DNA of 64,000 bases from Jatrophihabitans sp. GAS493 (GTDB taxonomy: Bacteria > Actinomycetota > Actinomycetes > Mycobacteriales > Jatrophihabitantaceae), in contig NZ_LT907982.1 of NCBI RefSeq assembly GCF_900230215.1, forward strand, positions 1,922,001-1,986,000, read 5' to 3'. The notes under the pieces are model-generated. The model did no database searches. It saw only the letters and a program-made list of their open reading frames with translations, and had not been told where the DNA came from. This document shows positions 50,201 through 60,315 of the stretch, piece by piece. The stretch's first letter is position 1. Each line of letters starts with the position of its first letter. A program made the position numbers and the translations under genes.

Positions 50201-53200
50201 CGAAGCCGGCCTGAGAGCGAACGGTGAGGGTGGCTGGCGACGGCTCGCCGATGCCGTCGGTGACCGCGAACCGAACGACCACCGGCACCAGGTTCTTGCT
50301 GGCCGTGACCTGGATGCTGCCGGTCGGCGAGGTGAGCGAGGCGCCGCCCGGGATCGCCCCCACATTCGTTCGGTTCAGTGGCAGGATGCTCACGCTGTCG
50401 TCCGGGCTGTGGAAGGCCCGCGCCAGAACGTCAACGCCCAGGGCGGCGTTGGGCGCGGCGGTGATCGAGACGTCGGAGGCGACCGGGGGCTGCGGGTCGC
50501 TGGATGGCACCACGGCGACCCGGATCGTCGCCGTTCCCGTCTTGCCGAAGCGGTCGGTGACCTGATAGCTGAAGGTGTCGGTGCCGGAGCTGGTCGGGTA
50601 GGCCTGGTAGACCATCGAGGAGGCGGTGCTCGACATGATTCGGCCGAGCGCCGGGGCCGAGGCGATGCCGATGAGCGTCACCGAATCGCCGTCCGGGTCG
50701 ACCTCGCTGGTTCGGATCGGGATGGTGATGGTGTCACCGGCGGTCGCCCGTGACTCGACGTTGGGCGGGCTGGGCACCTGGTCTGGACGCGCTGCGGTGG
50801 GGGGCGGCTCGATGGTGACGTGCAGCTGCCCGACTGACTGCTGACCGGCATCGTTCTGGACGACGTAGCCGACGACCTGCGTCTCCTCCTCGGCGACGCC
50901 GGCCGGCGCCACGAAACGAATCACGTCCCCGGAGACGTAAGCCTGGCCGAGGAGGGCATCGCTCTGGTTGGAGGTGACGGTGAGCTGCCCGGGGTGCGGG
51001 GCGCCATTCACGTCAGACAGCAGGCTGAGCGGGTCTCCGTCGGCGTCGGTGTCGTTGTCCAGCACCGGTGCGGTGACGATGTCGCCGGCCCGTACCGTGG
51101 CGTAGTCGTCCTGCGGAACCGGGGTGTTGTCGGCCGACAGCGGCAGCTGACTCACCGATACCTGCCCGGTCACGGAGGCGCCGACACCATCGCTTACGAC
51201 GTAGTCGACGGTCTGCGGGTTGGGCGCGATCGACGGGACCAGCGAGTTGATCCGCAACCAGCGGCCCTGGATGATCGCGACCTGCAGCTCGTTGCCGACC
51301 GTCGCCGACGCCGACTGGACGACCAGCAGCCGTCCGGAGGGATCGAAGTCATTGGCCAGCACATCCACCACGACGGGCCGCTGCCCGTGCAGAGTGGCTG
51401 AATCCAGCATTGCGATGGGGCGCTGGGGTGTGGCGGGTGGCGCGATGACGTCGACGCGAACCGCGCCTTTGGCGTAGGCCGCGTTTCCGTAGGCGACGGT
51501 GTATTCGAAGAGGAACGTTCCGGCATGGCTGGCGGTGAGGGTCACCGTCCCGGCCTTGAGGTCGGTGACCACGACGGTCGCGTCCGGGCTGGCCACGTCG
51601 GTGGCCAGTTGCAGTCGGGCGTCAGGGTCGGTCGGGTCGGTGCCCGGGAGGTCGTTGCTCAACGGGTTGACGACGATCGGCTGCCCCACCTCGCCGCGGG
51701 CCACGTCCGGCTCGGCGGTGGCCGGAGCGGTCTGGGACGAGGTGATCGCCAGGACGTTGATCTGCAGAGTCTGGTCGGTGGTGTCCCGGCCGTCGGAGAC
51801 GGTGTATTGCAGCGTCTGCGGCCCCGGCGTCACCGGAGCGATGTAGTTGACCCGGCCGTCCGGGGAGGTGCTGACCCGTCCGGCAGCGGCGGTGGCGCCG
51901 GCCAGAATCACCGGGTCGCCGTCGAAGTCGCGCCAATCCCCGAGCACCGGCAGCGAGATCGATCCGCCGGAGGCGACTCCCCAGACCTTCGCCTCGTAGC
52001 CCCGACGCAGGTTCGGCGGCCGGTTGTCGCCGGGGCCGCGTGCGGTGACGGCGACGTTCGCGCTCGCCGAGAGACCCTTGCCGTCGTCGACGCTGTAGCT
52101 GAAGTGGACGTCCCCCGAACCACCCGGCATCGTCAGCTGGATGCTCTGCCCGTCGGGGGCGATCGAGAGGCTCGCCTGCGGGTTGTCCAGGCCGGTGACC
52201 GAGGCGATCGACAGGACGTTCCCGCCCGGGTCGGAGTCGTTGTCGAGCACGTAGAGGATGGTGCTGTGTCCGGGGCGGGCACCGAGCTCGTCGTCGACCG
52301 CACGGGGCGGAGCGAGAACCGCACCGAGATTCGGGTCGTGATGCTCCTGATCGTTCTTGGGTTTGATCGGCGTCGGTGGCTTCACCGCCGTCCAGTTGTC
52401 CAGCCGCCGGCCATCATCGAGGTCCCAGATGGCTCCGCTGACCAGGTCGTTGAGTACCGCGGCGCCCCGGTTGATCCGCAGCTGCGGCTGCACGAGTGCC
52501 TGCTCGTTGCTGAGCGCAACGGGCGTGGCCTTCGTCCCGTTGCAACCGCGGACAGCCACCCCCGGGGTGCCGCTCCAAGCCGCGTAGACGCACCCGCTCA
52601 GCCACACCGGCGCGGCCGGCTGCCCGGTGCCGGCGGTGGAGATCGTGGCCGCCTTGGCATCGCCGAGGTCCACCGAATAGAGCGTGGTCTGGGTCGCGAT
52701 GAGGACACCCCCCGCGTCGGGGCCAGGCTGCTGCAGCACGGCGCCGCTCTGCCGGTCGGTGATCGTGGTGGTGTGATGACCGGGCAGCAGCACCGCTCCG
52801 GTCTTGGCGTCGAAGACCACCATCTTCGTGCCGACCGCAGTGACCTGCGGCGCCTGAAGCGCGGCGTCGAGCTTGCTGTACGTGACGTGCCCGAGGCCGG
52901 CTCCGGATTGACGGACGGTGGCGACCTTGCCCGAGGCCGAGACGGCGTAGACGGTGCCGTCGATGCCGACGGCCAGCGTCGAGCCGATCCCGGTGCCGCT
53001 GGAGGATCCGAGTTCGGCGACCACAGCGGCTTTGCTGCCCAGTGCGGCCAAGCCGTGGTTACCGGTGACACCTTGACCGGTGTCTATTCGGGTGGCCCAC
53101 AGCTTTCCGCTGCTCGGGTCGAGAACGGCCGCGGTGCCACCCCCGATCTGAACCTGGGCCGACGCTGAGAGGGCGATCCCCTTTTCGGACTCGACCGCGC

Positions 53201-53522
53201 CGACGGCGACGTCAACCGGGTAGAGCTTGCCGCTGGCGCGGTCGCGCGCCAGCACGGCGGCGTGATCCTGCAGGATGTCGAGCTGATAGTTCTGCTGGCC
53301 GCCTCCCGGGGGGTAGAAGGCGGTGTCCAGGCTGCCGGCGGGCTTGTTCACCCGGCCGAAGAGACCGTCGTGGTCGCTGGAGGCCCAGATCCCGCCGTCG
53401 TTGAGGTCTAGGTGACGGGTGCTGTAGCCGGGTGAGTGAATGGCGTAGGCAGCCATCAACCCGGCAGCGACGCAGACCGCTAGGCCAGCGGCCACCAGCC
53501 ACCGGCGCCCCCCCAAACTCAA
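47241..53522 (-). CDS. Giant membrane-anchored surface protein with Ig/cadherin-like and fibronectin III domains
   Basis: 2093 residues from a TTG at 53522 preceded by GAGGAGGG. An N-terminal membrane anchor (RWLVAAGLAVCVAAGLMAAY) has no obvious cleavage site. Residues of about 40-390 are a beta-propeller-like section. Next come some nine to ten repeats of tandem-95/cadherin-like type (DNDSDPGGN, DNDTDADGDPLSLLSD, SEVDPDGDSV, DPDGDASRLQVSK), then about five fibronectin III domains (SWSAPANNGEPIDFYEVDWD and following). A Cys-containing C-terminal domain with a Pro/Thr linker ends the protein. It should lie on the outer face of the cell. It heads the MoxR/DUF58/TgpA operon, whose products may act on it. 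Calcium binding by the DxD-rich loops is likely but not shown. Confidence 0.88.
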
Positions 53523-53660
53523 GCCACCCTCCTCAACACCATTGCTCGTCCGTGACTGACAATCTAGCTGGTTTGCCGGACATTTATGTTCCTGAGCGTT
53601 TCTGAGCACATTCCTGAAGATCGACTTGTGAGGCCCCTGAGGGCCTACCCCGCGGTGACC

Positions 53661-53690
53661 TTGCCGCCGGCAAACGGTGCCGGTTAGCTT
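53661..53690 (+). promoter_or_regulatory. Possible promoter of the plus-strand T7SS module
   Basis: TTGCCG (53661-53666) and TAGCTT (53685-53690) are 18 bases apart and lie 40 bases before the YbaB-like gene start. The divergent region 53523-53730 also holds a short inverted repeat AGGCCC-CTGA-GGGCCT near 53631. The promoter match is moderate. Confidence 0.35.
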
Positions 53691-53730
53691 CAGCGGATAG
53701 GCAGCGCAGACGCAGGAGGAGGGCCCGGAA

Positions 53731-54135
53731 ATGCGGTCAGAGGATCCGGTAGCGACGTATCAACTGCGGGTCGGCGAGATCGCCGAACGGGCTGAGGCGG
53801 CACGCTCGCAGGTGGCGGCCATTCGCCCGTCGGTGACCAGCGATGACGGTGCGGTTACGGTGAGTGTCACTGCCACCGGTTCGTTGGCCGGCATCGAGTT
53901 CGGTGCATCGGCCCGTGACCTCGACCTGCCGGAGCTGGCGGCCAAGATCATGCGGACCGCGCAGCAGGCCCGGGTCCAGGCCGCCGAGGAGGCTCAGCAA
54001 GTGCTGGGCGCACTGGTCGGTGAGTCGGGGGCTGCGATGGACTTTGTCCGCAGCCAGCTTCCGGCGCTGAGCGAGCCGGTGCCCGAGCCGCCGAATCGGG
54101 ACTTCGAAGACGGCTTCCAGGGGCGGGGTCTGTGA
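53731..54135 (+). CDS. YbaB/EbfC-like protein, first T7SS module
   Basis: 134 residues with AGGAGGAGG upstream. The YbaB/EbfC pattern is visible: an N-terminal helix (ERAEAARSQVAAIRPSVTSD), a central strand pair (GAVTVSVTATGSLAGIEFG) and a second long helix (AAKIMRTAQQARVQAAEEAQ). YbaB-like proteins in ESX loci (EspL type) are thought to act as accessory or chaperone proteins rather than nucleoid proteins. It opens a coupled three-gene module whose counterpart lies at 61124-62016 on the other strand. Confidence 0.8.
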   Translation: MRSEDPVATYQLRVGEIAERAEAARSQVAAIRPSVTSDDGAVTVSVTATGSLAGIEFGASARDLDLPELAAKIMRTAQQARVQAAEEAQQVLGALVGESGAAMDFVRSQLPALSEPVPEPPNRDFEDGFQGRGL

Positions 54136-54464
54136 TGGGCGATGTCGTCGAGGTGTCGCCGGAGGCATTGCACGCGCACGCCGCTGAGGTCGCGGGGTTG
54201 ATGAGCCAGTTGCAGGGCGCTACTGCGAATGCCGCCGACACCTGGGACATCAAGTCCTTCGGGGTCGCCTGCATCTTTGTGGCCCAGATTCTGCAGGTCT
54301 GGACCGACAGCGCGGCGGAGTTCGTCGAGGCCTCGATCGGTGCCGGGGAGTTTATCGCCGAAGCGACCGACGCGATGGCCGACGCCTACACCGGCGCCGA
54401 GCAGAGTTCGCAGCGAGGCTTCACCTCGATCAGCCTCTCCAGCGACGGGGGAGCGGGCCAGTGA
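54135..54464 (+). CDS. EspC-like type VII secretion target, first module
   Basis: About 109 residues; ATG at 54135 overlaps the previous stop (TGATG), and a GTG three bases earlier is possible. The small all-helical protein has a central helix-turn (AADTWDIKSFGVACIFVA) and a C-terminal helix (FVEASIGAGEFIAEATDAMADAYTGAE) with a YxxxE-like spacing (YTGAE). This fits EspC-type substrates exported through ESX systems. The next gene overlaps by GTGA. Confidence 0.75.
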   Translation: MGDVVEVSPEALHAHAAEVAGLMSQLQGATANAADTWDIKSFGVACIFVAQILQVWTDSAAEFVEASIGAGEFIAEATDAMADAYTGAEQSSQRGFTSISLSSDGGAGQ

Positions 54465-55945
54465 GCAATCCACTCATCGACGCGGGCCCGGATTCCGCCG
54501 CCGATCAGGGGCTGACGAACCTCGACAGCTGGACGGCGGGCACCGCGGGAGCCGGGATCTTCTATGACGCTGCATCTACCGTCAAGGACTTTCAGAACGG
54601 CAACTGGGTCGCCCAAGGTGTCGACCTCGCCGGCGACGGTCTCGACCTCCTGGGGATCATCGCCGATCCGCTCGGGGCGCTCGGCGCCGCCGGAATCGGC
54701 TGGCTCATCGAGCACATCGGCTTCCTCATGGATGCGCTGGACCTGGTCGGTGGCAACCCGGATGAGGTGAGCGCCAAGTCTCAGACCTGGCAGCGCATCG
54801 CGGCGGCCCTGGAGAAGAGCTCGAGCGACTACACCCGTTCGGCCGAGGCGCTGGGGTCCCAGTACACGGGCCCAGCGGCGGCGGCGTATCAGCGCGCAGC
54901 GGCCAACTACGCCAGCACGATTAGCGGCGCGGCCGATCACGCCCGAAACGCGGCCCAGGCGATGACCGTGGCCGGAGTCGCCGTCGGCACGGTGCGCGGG
55001 ATCATCCGGGACAGCATCGCCCAGTTCGTCTCCGATGCGATCTGGAAGTTCGTCGCGGCGCAGGCGTTGGCGATCGAGACCCTCGGCGGCAGTGAGGCCG
55101 CCTTCGTCATCGACGAGGTCGCTGAGGGTAGCTCGCTGGCTATGCGCAATGCGTCCCGAATCATGAAACTGGTGAACGCGCTCAAGCAACTGGAGACGGG
55201 CGGCCGGGCTTCGGGGAAGGCGCTCAGCGGCGCGGCCCAGGATCTCAAGTCGGCCGCCGGTGCGAGCCGAGGGGCAACCAGAGCGGCCGACACCGCCGCC
55301 CGAGACGCCCACCGCACCACGATCGCCTCGACCTCCCGGCACGGGGCCGGCGACGTCGACAAGTACAAGGACGCGGTAGCCGGGCAGGCCGCGGCTAAGT
55401 CGGCTAACCGGGGTGCGGCCGACGCCGCGCAGACCCAGCTCGACCTGGCGCTGAGCGAACAGGCGAGCGCCCGGCACGCCCTTGCCACAGCGACGACCGA
55501 CGCCGACCGCGAGGTGGCGAGCACCCGGCTGGCCGATGCCGACTCGGAGGTCAACAAGTCCCGTAACAACCTCGATCATCTGGCCAAACAGTCCCGCAAC
55601 ATCGACACGGACACCGGCCGGGTAGCCGCCGGAAGCCAGGCGGCGGTGGATCGGGCCCTCGAAGATCGCCGAGACGCCGCCCGCGACGCGGTGGGGCAGC
55701 TGCCTAGCCTCGGCACCGGAGACCACGACTACCTGGGAAACGCGGCCGACAGACTGCAGGACCTGCGGGAAGTGAGGGTCGGACGGGCCGGCGGCACCGA
55801 CCTGAAGATCGACCCGGTGAACGCGCTACGCGACGCGGGCATGGAGGGGACCCGGGCGCCGTCGGAGTACACCGAGCAGGATGAAGCGGCGCGGGAGACG
55901 GCCGAAGGTGTGCCCGATGGGGGCCTCATCGAGGGCGCTGAGTAG
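54461..55945 (+). CDS. Large helical T7SS substrate-like protein, first module
   Basis: 494 residues from a GTG. The N-terminal half holds hydrophobic helices (LDLLGIIADPLGALGAAGIG) and a WXG100-like hairpin in which the turn reads YTG instead of WxG (SQYTGPAAAAYQRAAANYAS). Residues of about 160-200 may associate with membranes. The second half is a long Ala/Asp/Arg-rich coiled coil (SARHALATATTDADREVAST and onward) with a charged tail. No toxin domain is recognised. It is the third gene of the module and convergent with mycP 33 bases away. Confidence 0.75.
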   Translation: MSNPLIDAGPDSAADQGLTNLDSWTAGTAGAGIFYDAASTVKDFQNGNWVAQGVDLAGDGLDLLGIIADPLGALGAAGIGWLIEHIGFLMDALDLVGGNPDEVSAKSQTWQRIAAALEKSSSDYTRSAEALGSQYTGPAAAAYQRAAANYASTISGAADHARNAAQAMTVAGVAVGTVRGIIRDSIAQFVSDAIWKFVAAQALAIETLGGSEAAFVIDEVAEGSSLAMRNASRIMKLVNALKQLETGGRASGKALSGAAQDLKSAAGASRGATRAADTAARDAHRTTIASTSRHGAGDVDKYKDAVAGQAAAKSANRGAADAAQTQLDLALSEQASARHALATATTDADREVASTRLADADSEVNKSRNNLDHLAKQSRNIDTDTGRVAAGSQAAVDRALEDRRDAARDAVGQLPSLGTGDHDYLGNAADRLQDLREVRVGRAGGTDLKIDPVNALRDAGMEGTRAPSEYTEQDEAARETAEGVPDGGLIEGAE

Positions 55946-55978
55946 CGGCTCCACGGAGTAGTGGCTTCACGCTGAGAC

Positions 55979-57454
55979 TCAGCGAGCCGGTGGATAGCCC
56001 AACGGCGGCTGGGGTGGATTCGGCGGAGGTGGACTCTGCGGTGGGGGGTTGTATTGGGGTGGGTAGGGCGGAGGTTGCGGGTACCCCCGCGGTCCAGATC
56101 CGCCTGATCCTGGGCCGCTGGGTCCGTCCGGTGGGCCGCCCGGGCCGCCGCCCCGGCGCATCACCACGATGATCGTGACCAGAACGGCGAGCGCGCCGAG
56201 CGTTCCGATGCCGATCAGCAGTGCGTTGGATGAGGAGCTCTTGGCGGGCGAGGCCGACGTCCCGGTCGACGTCGCGCCGGCGGTGGTGGGCGCCGTGGGG
56301 GCGTTAGTCGGCGTGCAGGCCGGTTTATAGGTCGTCCCGTCGACGATCGACTGCCAGACACCGGTGCTCTGGGTGGCCTCGGAGCCGAGCGGGTTCTCGC
56401 AGACCGACGGTACGTCGGCGGTGAGCGCCTTGTAGGCGTTGGGTACTCCGAAACCGATCTCGTTGCTGTATCCGCCGCCGCTGGCCGGAGTGGCCGTCCT
56501 TATCAGGCGGTTGATGACGTTCGCGGCGTCCATGGTGGGGAACTTGGCCCGGATCAGCGCCACAATGCCGGAGACGATCGCGGAGGCGTTCGATGTGCCG
56601 AGCGTTGTCGTGTACGTGCCCTGAGCGACTGTGGTCGCCGACGGAAGATCGCCGTCCTCTCCGGCGACGTGGGATGTGGAATCCGGCCCCACGACGGCGA
56701 GCCCGGGAGTTTCAAGGTCGCCGGCCAGGGTCGACGGGCCGCCGTAGTCGGCGGTGGCGTCCCGGCGTAGATCGGCATCGACACCGCCCACCACGACCAC
56801 TCCGAAATGGCTGGCCGGTCCGCTCATAGCGCCCTCGGCGCCGTCGTTGCCGCTGCCGGCTACCAGCACGACGTCATGGGCCTGGGCGTAGCCGATGTCG
56901 GCGGCCGACGGGCCACCGCCGCCGAAGGACATGTTGATGACCTTTGCGCCGTTGTCGACGGCCCAATGGATAGCCTGCGTCGCCTGCGCAGCGGAGTCGT
57001 TGCCGCCAAAGGTGGAGAGGGCGAGCAACTTGGAGGCCGGAGCCGAACCGATCAGTCCGCTGGCATTGTCCGGACCGTGTCCGCGCCCGCCGATGAAGAC
57101 TGCCATCGCGGTTCCGTGCTGGGCCTTGGAAGCGGGATTGGTCGGATCGGTGGAGCCTTCCGCGATGCCGGCGACGGGTGTGAGCCCATCCGGCGTGCCC
57201 TTGCCGGTTGTGTCGGTCCCGCCGGCGATGGCCCCGTGCAGATCGGGATGGGTGCCGTCGACCCCGGTGTCATAGACGGCGACCTTCACCCCGTCACCCT
57301 TGGTCAGCGCCCAGGCCGGGGTGATGGCCAGTTTGGACAGCCACCACTGACCGTCCCGAATCGCGTCCGCCGACGCTGTCCCGGGGGTCGCGGCGAGTAT
57401 CGCGGCACTGAGTCCGATAGCCAGGCTGGTCCGGAGGAGTCGGCGGTGGCTCAC
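55979..57454 (-). CDS. mycP: Type VII secretion mycosin (S8 serine protease MycP)
   Basis: 491 residues. Signal peptide of about 29 residues ending TASA, then the subtilisin domain with Asp62 (VAVYDTGVD), His113 (AQHGTAMAV), Asn203 (AGSGND) and Ser288 (LGTSNASAIVSG). Near the C-terminus a transmembrane helix (LLIGIGTLGALAVLVTIIVV) anchors it to the membrane, followed by a Gly/Pro-rich cytoplasmic tail. Mycosins are essential membrane-bound proteases of ESX systems. The GTG start overlaps the preceding gene's stop. The Ser motif lacks the usual FAAP but keeps GTS. Confidence 0.92.
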   Translation of the reverse strand: MSHRRLLRTSLAIGLSAAILAATPGTASADAIRDGQWWLSKLAITPAWALTKGDGVKVAVYDTGVDGTHPDLHGAIAGGTDTTGKGTPDGLTPVAGIAEGSTDPTNPASKAQHGTAMAVFIGGRGHGPDNASGLIGSAPASKLLALSTFGGNDSAAQATQAIHWAVDNGAKVINMSFGGGGPSAADIGYAQAHDVVLVAGSGNDGAEGAMSGPASHFGVVVVGGVDADLRRDATADYGGPSTLAGDLETPGLAVVGPDSTSHVAGEDGDLPSATTVAQGTYTTTLGTSNASAIVSGIVALIRAKFPTMDAANVINRLIRTATPASGGGYSNEIGFGVPNAYKALTADVPSVCENPLGSEATQSTGVWQSIVDGTTYKPACTPTNAPTAPTTAGATSTGTSASPAKSSSSNALLIGIGTLGALAVLVTIIVVMRRGGGPGGPPDGPSGPGSGGSGPRGYPQPPPYPPQYNPPPQSPPPPNPPQPPLGYPPAR

Positions 57455-57978
57455 TGGGCGGCGGTCGCTGCGGCGCCGGAGGCCATGGAAGCTTTCCCGA
57501 GTTCGGCGATTGCGAGGTTCTCCTGGCTGGCATAGGAGACGACGTTCTGATAGGCGGCGCTCATGAATCCCTGGATGAGATGGTCTACCGCTTGCACGTT
57601 TCCCAGCATTGTCGCCTGGCTGTCGCCGACGCCACCGGTGGACTTGGCGATCGCCACCCAGGCGGCCTTGATTCCCGGTGCACTGCCGCCGGGTGCCTTC
57701 GCGGCCAGTGCGCGCGTCTTCGCATGCAGCGTGGTGTACCGCTGCCGGAGGTCGGTGTGCAGGTCGGAGAGATGGTTATACATGTTGACGAGGTAGCCGA
57801 GTTCAACGTGCACGTCGGCGCCGGCGGCGGTCGCGGTCGCGGTGTCGACCTTCACCTGGGCCATCGCGTCGCCGATGGCGTCGCCGAGTCGGCCGAACGC
57901 CACGCCGTCGCCGACGACCGCGCCCTCGACGAGGAAGCCGATCTCTTCAAATGACCCGGAGCTGGATTTCGCGGACAT
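57451..57978 (-). CDS. Small helical T7SS-associated protein
   Basis: 175 residues, mostly helical. It starts MSAKSSSGSFEEIGFLVEGA, has a strand-poor centre (LGYLVNMYNHLSDLHTDLRQ), and ends with Ala-rich helices (LIQGFMSAAYQNVVSYASQE). No WxG motif, signal peptide or membrane segment is visible. It overlaps mycP by GTGA and lies 32 bases after the next minus-strand gene, so it belongs to the secretion operon. A substrate or chaperone role is inferred from position only. Confidence 0.7.
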   Translation of the reverse strand: MSAKSSSGSFEEIGFLVEGAVVGDGVAFGRLGDAIGDAMAQVKVDTATATAAGADVHVELGYLVNMYNHLSDLHTDLRQRYTTLHAKTRALAAKAPGGSAPGIKAAWVAIAKSTGGVGDSQATMLGNVQAVDHLIQGFMSAAYQNVVSYASQENLAIAELGKASMASGAAATAAQ

Positions 57979-58010
57979 GTTTCGCCTTTCGCCAGGGATT
58001 CGTCGACGGT

Positions 58011-59486
58011 CTAGCCGAGAACCGGGGGAGCGGCCAGCCGGCCGTCGCCCCAGATGTCATCGGTCTCGACAAGGTAGTCAGGCCGTTTGTTGAGTTCCTC
58101 CTCCTCGCCCCGGCGAGCTCCAGCTCCGCCGGCACCCGGGAGGATGGCGCGACTCTCGCCGGCGGCAAGGTCCGCAGCCGGCGCACCGAGCGATCCGGCG
58201 CGCAGCGGCGCCGAACCGGGTTCACCGGCGCCGTAGCCACCCGAGGAGAGGCCGTCGCCGACTCCAGCTCCGCCCCGCAGCCCACCGCCCCGCAGCCCGG
58301 AGGTCTCGGCCGCCTCGCCGGCCCCGAATCCGCGGCCGGTCGCCGAACCGGACGCGCCGGACCGGAGCCGAGCCACCGACCCGTCCTCGCCGAGAGCATC
58401 GCCGCCGACACCAGCGCCCCGCGCTGCGCTGCCACCGGACCGCACACCGCTTTCATCACCCAGCGCTGCGCCGCTACCGAAACCGCCGGTACCGACACCG
58501 CCCCGCCCAATCCCGGAGAGGCCGCCCGCTGCCAACAGGGCGCCGCCGCCGGCCAGCGCACCGGCGCCGACACCGACCGAGGAGGGGAGTCCAGGTGCTG
58601 CCGTTCCGGGAGCCGATGGTTCGCCGCCGCCCGGAGTCGCTCCGGCCGGCGGGGTCGAACCCGGCGGCGCGCTAGCCACCGGCACATTTCCGGCCGGCAC
58701 CGTGCTTCCCGGAGTGGTGCCGTTCGGCAGGGGGGTCGACGGGCCAGTGGGCGTCGCGGGGATCGGGTGGACGCTGCCGCCAGGGCCGCTGGATGCCGGA
58801 GGGACGTAGCCCGGTCCGCCCGAGCCGGGGGGCGAGTAGGTCGGCCCGGCCCCGGGGCCGGCCGAAGCCGGAGTCACGGCCGGAATGCTCATCCGCAGCG
58901 GGAGTGAATCGCCGACGTACGGATCGGTGGGGATTTTGACGAACGCGGTGCTCTGCGCGGCGGCCGTGTCGTGGCCGGCGTCATTCATGGTCGTCAGGTA
59001 TTTCGCGGCGGTGGCTTTGTGCTGGTTGGCCTGAGCCTGGGTGGCCGCCATCTGGGTGACCACGGCGCCCGGGTTGAACGCCGCCGCCACCGGTCCGCCG
59101 ACGGAATGCACCGCGGCCCCGAACGACGTGTCGACTTTCGGGACGGACTGGATCTTGGCCTGCTCGGTCTTGATGGTGGCGATCAGCTGCCGCACGTTCT
59201 CCGACGAGGACTGCGCCGAGTAGCTGGATTCGCGGCTGGTGGTCGCGGTGTTCAGCACCCGGGTCGAGGCGGCGTCAGCGGCCTGCCCCTTCCAACCGGC
59301 GACGACGTTGGTCGCGGCGGACTGGAGTTCACTGTGCTGCTGAAGCAGAACGACCTGTCCCTGGTCGAAGGCATCGGCCATCTGCTCCAGCGGGCCTGTC
59401 TTCACTGAATGCGCTACGGTCCGGATCTGATCCAGGGACATCCCGCCGAAGTCCAGCGCACCCTTGATGTCGTCGAGCAGACTCAT
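58011..59486 (-). CDS. WXG100/PPE-like T7SS protein with Gly/Pro-rich tail
   Basis: 491 residues. The N-terminal 190 residues are helical with a WxG turn (NVVAGWKGQAADAASTRVLN, Trp near residue 65). A low-complexity Gly/Pro/Ser/Ala stretch of about 200 residues follows. The protein ends in a conserved-looking tail YLVETDDIWGDGRLAAPPVL, which I know from many actinobacterial PPE-like proteins. It is probably exported or surface exposed. It lies in the minus-strand operon between the EspG-like gene and the small helical gene. Confidence 0.8.
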   Translation of the reverse strand: MSLLDDIKGALDFGGMSLDQIRTVAHSVKTGPLEQMADAFDQGQVVLLQQHSELQSAATNVVAGWKGQAADAASTRVLNTATTSRESSYSAQSSSENVRQLIATIKTEQAKIQSVPKVDTSFGAAVHSVGGPVAAAFNPGAVVTQMAATQAQANQHKATAAKYLTTMNDAGHDTAAAQSTAFVKIPTDPYVGDSLPLRMSIPAVTPASAGPGAGPTYSPPGSGGPGYVPPASSGPGGSVHPIPATPTGPSTPLPNGTTPGSTVPAGNVPVASAPPGSTPPAGATPGGGEPSAPGTAAPGLPSSVGVGAGALAGGGALLAAGGLSGIGRGGVGTGGFGSGAALGDESGVRSGGSAARGAGVGGDALGEDGSVARLRSGASGSATGRGFGAGEAAETSGLRGGGLRGGAGVGDGLSSGGYGAGEPGSAPLRAGSLGAPAADLAAGESRAILPGAGGAGARRGEEEELNKRPDYLVETDDIWGDGRLAAPPVLG

Positions 59487-59547
59487 CGGTTACTTCCCCT
59501 CCTGCACACCGAATGGCCGATTGGCCAGCGTGATCTCGTGAGTCGAT

Positions 59548-60315
59548 TCATCGTGAACCCAGACTCGCTATCGCGTCAGCCACCACTCGCATCATAACGG
59601 TGGGTGACATCGGCTCCCAGATAACTTCGCCCCCGCGCCCCTGGCTGGCGAGCATGGCCCCGTCGGCCATCTCGCTCCAACTGGCCGAGCGCGGGGCGAG
59701 CCGGGGTGGCTCGCTCTCGTAGCTCATCGCCCCGATCGTCCCAGTGGCCAGCACCGCTGATTCCGGCGCCAGCAGTCGGGCCGCGATCACGTCGGGGATA
59801 CCGGCGGAGGACATTGCCGAGCGGAGCGTGCGCTCGGGCGCGTTGCGCTCGAAGCCGCCGGCCAGCAGCGCTGCGGTCTGTGGTGCGACCTCCATCCGGA
59901 TGGTCGGCGCGGCCAGCACCTTCGGCAGGTGAGCCACCAGGGATTCGGCGATCTCTGTCGGCTGAACCCGGCTGATGCGCACCTCCTCGGTGCTCACGAT
60001 GAGCAGGATCGTGTCCTCTGCTCCGGCGAGGGCCACCCAGTACGTCGCCTCCTCGCCGGCCGGGCCGCGGATGGCGAAGGCCGAGTAGGCGGGATACCAG
60101 AGGGTCCGGGCCACCGACTCCAGCAGCCGCGCTTCGGCTGGGCTGCGCTGCGGGGTCGCCGACGCAGTCTCGCCGAGCATCTCCTCCAGCGGGAGTTCGT
60201 AGCGGCCGACCGGCGAGCTACCCAGCGGGTCCGGCCAGCCGATGCGCTGCTGCCAGCCCCAACGGGCGAACTCCTCGACGCCCAAGCTGAGCCAATTGAG
60301 CAGTGAGCCGGTCAT
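59548..60315 (-). CDS. espG: EspG-like ESX secretion chaperone
   Basis: 255 residues with the EspG-family layout: an N-terminal acidic/aromatic start (LNWLSLGVEEFARWGWQQRI), a central beta sheet (YWVALAGAEDTILLIVSTEE) and a C-terminal part with repeated strands (GTIGAMSYESE, GGEVIWEPMSPTVMMRVVAD). EspG binds specific WXG/PE-PPE substrates in the cytoplasm and keeps them soluble for export. It overlaps the WXG gene at 60312 (ATGA), which suggests a cognate pair. The family match is made from pattern, so confidence is moderate. Confidence 0.75.
   Translation of the reverse strand: MTGSLLNWLSLGVEEFARWGWQQRIGWPDPLGSSPVGRYELPLEEMLGETASATPQRSPAEARLLESVARTLWYPAYSAFAIRGPAGEEATYWVALAGAEDTILLIVSTEEVRISRVQPTEIAESLVAHLPKVLAAPTIRMEVAPQTAALLAGGFERNAPERTLRSAMSSAGIPDVIAARLLAPESAVLATGTIGAMSYESEPPRLAPRSASWSEMADGAMLASQGRGGEVIWEPMSPTVMMRVVADAIASLGSR

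Noticed and set aside
51525-53168. A 547-codon plus-strand frame inside the giant FN3 gene
   Set aside because: Antisense shadow with low-complexity product; the minus-strand frame shows clear repeated domains.
55970-55984. Hairpin CGCTGAG-A-CTCAGCG between the convergent T7SS gene and mycP as a terminator
   Set aside because: Its one-base loop is too tight for a seven-pair stem, there is no T-tract, and it overlaps the mycP stop codon.
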